Positions 11,977 through 23,900 of a stretch of DNA of 64,000 bases are shown piece after piece; position 1 is the first letter of the stretch; each line of letters begins with the position of its first letter. Made by a program: the position numbers and the translations under genes. The stretch covers positions 109,896,661-109,960,660 of the forward strand of contig NC_073746.1 in NCBI RefSeq assembly GCF_029784135.1. Reading direction: 5' to 3'. This DNA comes from Toxorhynchites rutilus septentrionalis (Eukaryota > Arthropoda > Insecta > Diptera > Culicidae). The notes under the pieces are model-generated. The model was given only the letters and a program-made list of their open reading frames with translations, was not told the DNA's origin and made no database searches.

Positions 11977-14900
11977 CTGTTGGAATAGATAGCATTGGTT
12001 GGCATTTTAGAAATGGTGTTTGATAAACGTATCGGAAAGCAAACATTCAGATATTAGAAACGAACGAGAACCGGGTGCGATGATCATAGCGGAGATTTTT
12101 GGAATCTAGGTTTCTTTTTGTCAAACAACTAAGCTATTAACCAAAGATCTCTTTTACTATGATCACCTTCCATAATGCAACTTGTCCAATTAGTTATTGT
12201 TATTCACGAAAGTATTGGGTGGGCGTTACATAAGATGCATGGGAAGATGGGCTAGGCTTTGGGTTTTCGGGGGGGTAGGATATGTACGTATCTCGAGGGA
12301 CTGTAGTATTGATTAATGGCATGCTAGTGTACAACGGCGATTCTTTGGAACCAGTTTAGATACGAATGATTCTCCCATTTTGTTTGTTTGGTAGTCTTTC
12401 GTGCTGATGATTGCGCGTAAGTTGGAATGATAATGAGAAAGCGGAAGCTAACTGTAGTGTTAAATAAAGGGGAGGTTGGAGTATAGATTGAAGGACATTT
12501 TTTCCGAGGAATAGGACAGAGGATTAAGCTGCAAAGACGTACGGATACACACACAGACTAAAATATAGACAGAAGAGGTATTAGAAGTACGAAAATGACG
12601 CGACAAGCACTAATATTTCCTTTCCGTATTTTTTTGTTCCCGGTGTTTGCTATTCTAAATGATTCCACTACAACTACCGATGATCCGTTTTTTGGTTGAT
12701 AATTTTGAAGCGATGATTTCAGGGTTGGCATGACTGACGGCTGACTGACAGTTACAATAGAAGCAGAACGCCATTTTTGGTTCTCTTTTGCTGTACCTTG
12801 TATAGTACTGTGGAGGAGCGGGTGTTGTTGCTGTGGTGGTCGAGGTGGTTGTAGTGGTTCTTGCTGTAGTTGTTGATGGGAGTGAGAACGGCACGGGCGA
12901 TGTTACGAAGGCGGTCTGGTACTTTGGACTGTTATAGTTACGAACCGTTGACGATACCAAAACCGGACGGTCAGAAATTGAGTTCAACTCGTTTCTGTGC
13001 GCATTTGGGACGGCCCGCACATTAAAATTATGAGTCAAATCGGTTCCGAACAGGGGAAGATTGGTTTGTTTTGTATTTTGTTTTTATTTTTCAAGAGGGG
13101 AGGGACGGCATAAAAAGTTGGTTAGAGAATTATTTCGTTTCGGTATACTTATTTGTAGAAGCAACATTGTTCAAAATATATAGAGATACGCAGTGAAAAA
13201 ATATGAAACAAATCGAATGAAATACCTGATTTGGGTGTTTGTCTGCTTCTGATTATAACGATCATCTTCAAGCTGGGGATGAGTAAAACGTTGAATCAGA
13301 CATTATTCATCACTTGTTGGTGTGCAACAACTTTTGACTTACCTGTGACACAAGGGCATCATCATAATCCGCCTGATAGGACGGGCGCTGTTGGTAGGTA
13401 GTTCTGGGAGAAGTGACGTACGTTGACGGTTCCCGCTGAGAAGTTGGAGCGATGGTTGTGACTACGGTAGGACGATAAGTAGACGATACGATTGCCTTCT
13501 GTGGCTGTTGGGGCGATTGTTGATTGTTCTGATTGTACTGTGGTTGATACTCTGCGGAAAAGCAAACGATTTGATTCAAAATATGCATTTGATTTGTATC
13601 TCCTTGATCGATTTTTGTACGGTGTGTCGGATCATGAGGGCTTTTACACTTTAAATAAATTTTTAGCACATGTTTTGGCATCCTAATTCATTACATTAAA
13701 TGAGCTTGAATATAACAGACTATGTGCAACTCTTCCATACTGGTACATCATTTGTATAATATTGGGTTGGGGAAAAAGAAATGTCGTATATTGTCAAAAT
13801 ATGGCAACACTTAAACATATCTTGTGTTGTACTTATCGCATCGGGTCATACTATACGGCCATTTAAAGACGAACCTGTGCTACAAGTGTCGTTTTGACAG
13901 TGTTGTGATTGTCCATTTCAGTCTCAAGTTATAGCGCGTCAAAGATGGAGTCTACCAAGCAAGAAATTCGCCATACTTTACGTTTTTACTACCTGAGAGG
14001 TAAAACATGCAACGGAAGCGGTCGACAAAATTCGTGTAGTTTATGGACCCGATACTGTAACGATTCGAACAGCACAGCGTTGGTTTGATGGATTTCGTTC
14101 TGGTGTAGTGGCTGTCGAAGATACACCCCGTACTGGTAGGCCAATCGTCGTGGAAACCGATAAAATCGTTGATATTATCCAAGTAGACCGGCATGTGAGC
14201 ACTCGCTCGATTGGCCAGGAACTGGGTATAGACCATAAAACCGTTTGGAACCACTTGCAGAAGATTGGATTCCATAAAAAAGCTGGATGTATGGGTCCCA
14301 CACGAGTTGACGCAAAAAAATCTTTTAGACCGAATCAACGTCTGCGATGCACTGCTGAAACGGAACGAACTCGACCCATTTTTGAAGAAGATGGTGACTG
14401 GTGATGAAAAGTGGATCACATACGACAAGCCGGTCCAAACCATCGCCAAGCCCGGATTGACGACCAGGAAGGTTTTGCTGTGTGTTTGGTCGGATTGGAA
14501 GGGAATCATCCACTATGAGCTGCTCAACTATGGCTAGACCCTCAACTCGATTCTCTACTGTGAGCAGCTTGACCGTTTGAAGCAGGCGATTGACCAGAGG
14601 CGGCCAGAAATGATCAATAGGAATGGTGTTGTTTTCCATCAGGACAACGCTCGGCCTCACACATCTTTGATGACCCGCCAGAAGCTACGGGAGCTCGGAT
14701 GGGATGTCCTATTGCACCCACCGTATAGTCCGGACCTGGTTCCATTCATCTGATTATCATCTCTATCATCTCTTACGGTCCATGCAAAACGCTCTTGGTG
14801 ATACTAAGTTGGTCTCAAAAGAGGCTTGCGAAAACTGGCTGTCTGGGTTTTTTGCAAATAAGGAGGAGGGGGGAGGGGGTTTATAAGGGGAGCATAGTGA

Positions 14901-17900
14901 AGTTGCCTTTTAAATGGCAACAATTTTGCGAACAAAATGACGCATATTTGACTTAAATTGGATAATTTTAAGTATGTTAAGTCGTAAAATTTCGATCAGA
15001 AATACGACATTTCTTTTTCTCCAACCCAATATATGCCATAGCTATACAAGAATAATATGAGCAAGCGGAACAAGAGACACATTGCAAATGAGCACGCACT
15101 AAACCTTATCGCATACTTTGCCACATGCACGCCCCTGACCGAAAAGGAAATAGGTTCACGTTTATAGTCTCTTTTTTACTCTTAGAAAACACATTTCAAC
15201 TTCCTTTTATAATGTAGTGTAATTTTATCACGCATTTATATAACAGCACCAGTGGCTATGTGGATAGTGGGGTCGTGTAAAACAGCCTTGCATTCCAACC
15301 CACCTTGGTTCGATACCCGCTTGACATCGATCGGACTTTTTTCTTGGATACAATTCCAAGCTGACGTTCAGTCTGAGAGAAAGAGATGTCTGCTCCCATA
15401 CATGCAATCATTTTAAAGCTTTTGAAAAAGGTGCTTTTATTTGTTCATTTCACCCTTCAGCACACGAAACAGCATTTTTTTTTCTGCCGAAGATGATATT
15501 TGTTTCTGCCAAGAATGTAAGTTTTTTACATTGGTTTATAACGCTCTATCAACTAAGCCAACTGTCAACTAAAACCCCAAATATGCACATAGAATATTAC
15601 GGCACATGTTCCATTATTTCACTCATCGTATCTGACTATTTTCGAAGCACCGATTTCAAGAATTAAATAATTTTCTTGACATGTATTGTACAGACATCGG
15701 TGACCAGACCGAACAATTTTCCAGTTTTCCAGCCAATTGGGAAAACTTGCCCTAAACTCTCGGCCTTGAGAAAGACCCTTTTGGACGTCCCATCACCACC
15801 GTCGACTGGCTGCCAGCTGAATGTCTGTGAATCGTGAATGATGATTTGTGGAGATGGAGTATTGATAGAGTGATCTGTAATTCATTCACCCTCGCTTAGG
15901 AAAAGGCAAATTTAGAAAACTTATTCTGAGCTCTCGGCATTGAGAAGAGACACTTTGGACTCCCATATTATAACTAAATTCTTACACTGAGTGGCGCAAA
16001 CCGAATTCAACACAACGAAGCAATAATATTTTCAAATGAGCTCTATGCTTCAGCATTAACATGTACTATTGATTGCTCGCTATCCACAGCGACTCTGAAA
16101 TACTAAACTTATTGAAGATTCAAGTAGTTTCTCAGTATCTCTTAGCAAAATCACTTCGCCAACGCTCCGAAAAACATCATTCCCAAAAAAATAATCTTCA
16201 AATGATACGACGCAGCACCTTTCGCAGAACGACAACAGGGAATTTGAACTTAAACTTTCATCTGAAGAACGCCTTCGGCTTGAAATGTGCTGCTTTTTGA
16301 CGCCACTTGTAACCCGGAAACAATACACGAATTCATGTAATTTGAACGATCGATCAGAAAAAGTCATCAATTGGCACGAAAATACTCTTTATTTCACACA
16401 ATCTTTTCCCGGACGGAAAGATTATAAAAATCGATTTTATCTAATGTGTGTATGCGATTCAAAAATGAAAAGACACTCTGAAAATCGATGCGGTGTCTCA
16501 ACCGCACAGTATTGCATCACTGTGTGTGTTGGGTTCGGTTCAAAAACGGTTCTCTGGTGGAAACGTGTCTTTAGATGCTTGAACTTCACGTGGCAACCTT
16601 TTAGGAAAATTGTTCTGGAAAGAACTGATGAATTAATTGCTTCTGTTTTAGCACCAGCTAGCTGCTGCTGCTGACGAAGTTGATGCTGATACTGATGTTG
16701 TTACTGCTGTTAATGTTATTTCTGTTGATGTTAATTTATACTTTTTAGGTTTAATTTTGCTACCCTGCTTCATTTCAGGTTCTTCGTTTCGGTTGATGGT
16801 GTAAACTACTTCCTGTTTAGAAAATGACTTATCGTTTCGCAGAGAATCACACAGGGGGTGGCTTGCGACCTAATGTCTCGCTTCTCTTCGGAAACTGAGT
16901 TATGTGCGATATTTTCTCGATTCGCTCCTTTTGGTTGGTGCAGTTCGAGGAGCACAAACTCATCATTTATTGACGTAGGACTACGTCTAACCGGAAGATA
17001 TAGGGGGTGAAATGGAAATCTAGGTACTGAACAAGTAGGAAAAAATGCAAGATTTGGAACGGTTATAACTCGAGCATTTCTCAATAGATCGCAAAAGTTT
17101 TTGCTTCAATTGATAGGAAATATATCTACGCATCTATCATAACGAATAACATTTCATTTTTCCTGAGATAAATAATTGAATAATTGTGAAATATCAAGCA
17201 TTGTCGAAATGCACTATGTGCCAATTTTTGATTGGTCCATTTTGTGCTCCTCAAATCGTACCGACCAAAACGGGCAACCAGAGCAGCAGCGAAATAGAAT
17301 GAAGCACGATTGGAAAGGAAAAAGAAAAAAAATGAACGAAACATTGGTTGCAGTCTCACACATGCGTAATTCTCGAGCCAGCCAGTCAGCTTAAAAATCC
17401 CCGCTCCTCTGCCGTAACGATCATTCTCATTCAAACCGTACACCACATCAGTTCGCATCACAACACATCAACAAACCAACCCAAGCAGCCATGTCTGGAC
17501 ATGGCAAAGGAGGAAAAGTGAAGGGAAAGGCAAAATCCCGCTCGAACCGTGTTGGTGTGGAGTTCCCCGCAAGGGTAGCTAGGCCGAGCGCGTTAGTACC
17601 AGTGCATCAGTCCACCTAGCCGGCGTTATATAGTTTCGGCCGCCGAAGTGATCGAGTTAGCTGGCAAAGCTGCTCGCGACGATGAGAAAACCCGCATTCG
17701 GAACAGAACACCTTCGGTTCGTGGACATCAAGACAACAGGCAGTTGCAGCGAGTGGTGAGTGGCAAACGCTATCGCAATACGGCAGCTGGTAGCAGAAGA
17801 AAAAAGTTTGTTCGTTATACAATCTGCTCTGGTGGCAAATCCAGAACAAGGCGGCATCGAGGGCGTTCGGAATGGTTTTTTTTTCAAAACCACGAGTACT

Positions 17901-20900
17901 AAATTTTCTAAATTGGAACCATTCCATTAAACACGGCGCTTATCAGGGCCATTAAACCTTTCAAAAAAGAGTTTATGAAATACAGTTCATTGCTTTCTAA
18001 AATAATATCCAAAATAATAATAAAACACAAATTGATTTTTGCATAATTTGTTTGCCAGGATACGATGAGTATGTGAATTTGGCAGTTGTTCTGAGCTTAT
18101 TGATGGTTGGGAACTTTCCCGATTATTCAATTTTAACCAATTCTTAAATTGTTTCCAGATTGAAAGTACAGTAATTTATATTAAGCTCGACATTTAGCTA
18201 ACTGGACGGACCAGTAATGCGACATATTTAGTTGTACATTTTTGTAAACATAGAGTTCGGGGTCCAAATTATGACCCCACATTGAAAGTCGACACTGTAC
18301 CACTGTCATCGAAAATGTTCAATTACAGGTTAAAATCGCCTCAAATGCGACACTGAGCGGTGCTTCGGCACGTCGCGTTAAATGTAATTTACTGTACAAT
18401 ATGTCACAAGCTGGATGGGAAGAAATTTTCCAACTGTGAAAGCTGTGGCGAGTGGCAAAGGCAATAGCTAAACAGGAAGGTTTAACCGAACAAGATGGGG
18501 ATATCGAGTGATAACAAAAACACAACACCAAAGGTTCTTTTCAGAACCACCAACATGTTCATAAAGAGCAAACAGTAAACTAATCCATTTTTCAGGTGGA
18601 TAAGTAGGTATTCACGTAGGAGAAGAAAATAAAACAATATATTTAAAATATATATTAAACAAAAGCTGTCCCCTTTGTATAGTCCTACGTCACTCCGGTT
18701 ATGTCCCCGACATTTCCCACCCGTCTTTTTGTTTTAAGAAAAATATTTTTATTGTGATGCGTAGAAATATTATCAATCCATTGATGGAAAAATCTTTACG
18801 AACTATCAATAGATGGTGGAAGGTAGTCCTTCCAGTTAGTTCTACGTCGAAATTTTGTGGAACAAGCCTTCCGAACAAGTCCAAGCCATTTCGAAGGCTT
18901 GCCAAAATCTTCAATAACAAGCTCAATGAATTTGGAAATTATTTCTAGCATGTATATGCTCTTGGAAGAGCAGTTTGGATCCCGGAAAGACCTTCCAGCC
19001 ATTCTCAGATTTGTATGGAATCCACCAAAATCAGGTGAAACAAGTATGTTTTATGTTCTGAATAATGAATCAGCATTAGATAATGTTTCGCATCATGGCC
19101 TAATTATTTACAAGCCTAAGAACTTTGGATTTTCCGCATGCCTCATGAATATGATCAAAAAGTATTTCCCTGGTAGAGCATTCAATGTTTTTACTAAAAA
19201 TATTGTTGTCATCTAAGAAATAGACCCATCTCGAGATGAATTCTTTTCAATATTTACACATTAGTTTAGTCAGGAACTTTCATCAGAGGGAAATCTTTCA
19301 CCATTTGCAGATTACAATGCCGTTATTTAGTAGGGGCCAGAGTGTCACAGCTTTAAAATCTTATCTTCAATGGTCGCGCATCCGCTTATTGAGCGTGCGG
19401 TCGAGGACTCTTCATTGGAAATATTCTGAACAGCATTTCTCTGAGATTTGTTTGATCGTCTTTCATTAATATACTCCAATTAATGGATTGTTCAAATTGT
19501 TCACAGTTCATTCGTTTCCGCACCGCACATACATGTAAATCGAACGTTAGTTTTGTGGTATGGTTGCATTATTCGTTATTCGTTTTCCAGATCTGTATCA
19601 GTTTTATTCTCAATTTAGCTAATCGCAATAAGCAAATGGACTCTTGAGTTTCTTCCTTGCGCTAGGCATGTTTATCAAAGAAAACTCCATCTGCGATTTT
19701 CTTTCTAAGGGACGAATGATTTTTGACGTTCCGAATGCCTTTCAAAATTTTGATGTAGGACTACGTCTTACATTAAGGGTGCCAAATCAGTTAATAACTA
19801 TTTTTGCTGCGAACGGATTTTGACGATTTGCATATTGATTGAATAGGAAGGAAATTCTCTGAGATCTACGTCAATATACTATACGTTACAATCCTCTGGT
19901 GTGTAGAGTGTTCAAATTGATGAAAACTAGAAACACCCTATTTTCTCATACATTTGTTCTGTCCATTTGTGTGCTTACCTAACTGTGCTGTCAAAAAACG
20001 GGCAACTTATGCAGCCGCGAGGGTAGAAACAGAAACGGATTCTAGCTCTACCCTTGCAGTATAAAATACAATATTTATACACCCTTTTTAGTGTATAAAT
20101 ATTGCATATCCTCTGAGGAAAATTTTTACATCCCCTTTTGGTGGTCACCGAAGAGACATGGTTGCCGGCGAGCGTCTAGCGAGAATGAATTGTCTTTCTC
20201 ATTCTGTTCATTTTGTGTCATCCTCGTTTCCCCTCGAGCTGTGGATGCGAATGAATAATTTACTCGCTGTGCATCTGGCATTGCAATTAACATATCGAGC
20301 CTAGCCATGGCAAAGCAGGCAAAATTATAATAAATTTTCACCACATTATATGGCGAATAATCTCTTAGCTTTGTTAGCGGTTCATTATATCGATGCATCC
20401 GTGTGTTACCGTGTGCGTTTTCTGTGGAACGCTTGTTTGGTGCTGGTTGAATGGCGATGCACTGAAGATGTCTGTAAGTGCGACACCACTATGCAACACT
20501 AAACAACATGTTGAGGAAGGCGGAATAACAAAGGGTACTGATGGAACAAATATTTAATCGCATGTTGCCGAGTATTTGTTGCAAATGTGAGAGAGAACGC
20601 CGGGAGCGCGATAAATACTCAGCGCAATTTCTGCATATACACATAACAATGAATTGCGACATGTGACTAGTTCAGATATTGTTCACGCAAAAGCAAGAAC
20701 AAACCCACGCTACAAAGCCACACAAGCCATTAACCTTTCTCAAACTCACTGAAACTATTCTATTAAAAAGTGATTCATGAATTTTCTTTGCATTTATGAA
20801 TAATATCCGAAATGATAAACAAGTAAATTAAATAAAACGAATGCGTGGTCCTACGTCCTAAGCGGTCGTGTCTTGGATACAATCCCCTACAATTTTTTAT

Positions 20901-23900
20901 ATAAATTAACACAGAAACGGATTCTAATCACGCTACAGCCAGCGAGCTATCATGAGCCTTCCTTGAGACTGAGAGTTAACTTCAAAAAACGATGATTATG
21001 TGTTGAACCACAGAGTCTGTAAATTTATTCGCCTCTATTACTTTCAAATGGAATAATTGGAATAATTGTTTGTGTGTGTGCTCACAGGAACGATTTCGGG
21101 ATTCGGTTCATGTCTCATGTGCATTTTTAGACTCGCAGTATGCAGTATGCAGACTAATATTCGGCGTATCCGTGAACAACTTGAGTTTTGAATTTTATTT
21201 TTCAAATTTCGTTTTTGAAAGTAGTATTCGAAGTAATAAACAAGAGAATTAAATAAACAATTTCGTTGCTCTACGTCAACATTGCCGGTGTTTCTTCCAT
21301 ACCATCCACTATTATTTTTTCATGGTCAGAAACATTAATTTTTATAATAGTTTTATGGAAATATTTATTTGATTCAGTCGCTAAAATAGAACTACCTTAT
21401 GTTCTAGTCGAATGGATCATTGAACGAAACTGGAAAAGTGGTGGAACGAGATAGCAAATACGAGAAAATTTCGGAAATGCATCCGAACAGCTGTCGAATA
21501 ATTTTCATGTATTTTTCCCTTAAAGTTCATTGAAAAACCTACAAAATGACAAAATGACATAAGAAGATAGTGATTCCAAATCGCGGCGATGAACGAAACA
21601 AGAAGGCCAAAACGCAATTCCAGAAGTTGTACACGGCAATGCTGACAACAGTTCGATTGCGGGTAGATGTGATGGATGACGAAATCTACGCCAATGTAAA
21701 CTTTAAATGGTTTCCTGGGCAGGAGTTTTATACGGCAACCAGAAGGAGCAAGGTGGCAGACATTTTCAAGTATGTGACCTGTGGTTTGAAAAATGATATT
21801 TTGATTGCAACCGGGACTGTCAACCTGGAAGTTTACACGAGCGAGTGTCTGGGGAAACGTCTGCTGTCTTTCCTAAAACAACACGATTGTTCAGCACTAT
21901 TTCGGTTGAATTTGGCGTCCTGCAATTACGGAATAAAGGCTAGGGCCCCAGCAACGAGCAGAACAAGACACTATCTCAACACAACTGGCAACAAAGTTGG
22001 TGACGAAAGATCCGAAATTCTGGCTAAATCGTAAGCTTTCGCTTTGTCCAAAGACTGGAGTTGAATCGTCAAACACATTATCATTGGACACAAGATGAGG
22101 ATTTATGAGTACGACACGCAATCGAGACATTTGGCAAATTATTTACGATTGCCTGACAGATTTGGGTTGAAAGAAATCAAGTGATTTTCGGTTGAAAAAC
22201 CGATCCTCACGCAGTGTATTGGTTTGCAAGAAGATGTTAATGAAGTACCAGAAGGTACCAAGCCTATTTCCATCAACTCCCTGAACAGGAATATTACGTC
22301 GCTAAGCCCAAATTTGACGTTCCGAAGCAAATTCAAAAGAAGTCAAAATTTGCGAGGAGATTTCTGAACTGGTTCGTGATTTGCTGATGTAGAGATGTAA
22401 GCATTCCCTACATCTCTTCTGTAACTATTAACGGTGAGATATACAGGAAAAAGTGTCTACCGAAGCGTCTCTTGTCTTTTCTAAAAATGAACAAAAGTTC
22501 AAGTTCATTCTGATACACCAGTAGAGGGTAATAACAATGTGAGATTAAGGAGCGAAAGCAAATCTGTGCGATGAAAATGCGCTTCTACGGTTCGCAAGAT
22601 GAGCTGAGATCTCATAGATTGTAGTCCGGTACAAAATTCGTACTGTGCAGAACTCTGTTTTCCTTTGGTTGGAATATTCGGCGAAAGAATTATGAACCAC
22701 AAACTATATCAAGTATTTGCATAGATACATTGTCTCACCGATAAAATACAACAGACTACAGCGGTCACTGTAGTAAGGAAGGTAGACAAGTGACTAGCGA
22801 AGATTATGTTCAGTAGAAACACTGATAGAGATCGCGATTTTGAGTTGCACTCTGCTCTGGGAAGCTGTGTGCGGTTGGCGGGAAAGATTGGATAGCGAGT
22901 GTCATAGACGGTCCAAGATCAACCCGTTTGGAAAAGTCTTCTGGATTCTGTGCAGGACAGATAATCGGTCTGTTGACGTTCAGGTAATGTCAAATACGTC
23001 TTCTCAGAAAGCATAAACGTTCATAGTGGAACTTTTTGCTCAACGTAAACGTACAAGAACCAGAAAGTACCCTAATAAACTTCGGAACAGCAACATCGTG
23101 CTAAAACGAGGGTTTGAAAGCTTTATAAGCGTAATCTGAATAATGCCGCATTTTATGCTGCATTTTAATGGACGACGAGACATACGACAAAGAGGAGTCC
23201 AGAACGCCGCCGAGGTCCCAAATTTACACTAAATCAGTTGAAAAAAGTGAATCGACTGCACATACGACTGTTGCGATGGGACAAATTGACCAAAAGGTGC
23301 TAGCCTGGTAAGCCATTTGCACATGTGGCTTGCGATCTACTACTTTCCTCTCACAAGGGACCATACATTCTCTAATTTATTTGGACGAATGTTTGAAGAA
23401 AAGATTGCTTTCATTGTATAGAAAGCATGACCTGCCTCCTCTATTCTGACCAGATTTGGCAACGGCTTATACTCTAAACCACGTGGAAAGTAGTGGTTTG
23501 CAGAGTTTGTGCATCAGGTCTAAGAAGTGCGGAGTTACGAAGTCTCACATGCTTCTAGGTGGTTCAAGAAAACTTTTAATATTTCAAGATGGAAGCAACA
23601 AGTGTTGGAGTTTTTATAAACTCTATTAAAACGAAGTATATGGTGGTAGATAGAGAGTATGGTCATCCATGTGGTTTTGCTACAGTTGTGATGATTAATG
23701 AGGGCATTTTTGAAGCAATCGATGAGTTAGCAGATCCTCCCGGTGGTGCTCTATGGACATAACGGTCTCTACTCGTTTAAAAGCTCGGGGGAATTATCAT
23801 AAATCACAAGTTGTACCAAGTATACAAGCAGATGGATATTGTCTCACTGATGAAACACGACAGACTACAGTGAGTCTGTAGAAGACACTGTAGAAGGTAG

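Noticed and set aside
18754..19216. Overlapping frames on both strands that could be a small gene
   Set aside because: The forward and reverse frames mirror each other, composition is AT-rich, and neither shows a recognisable family.
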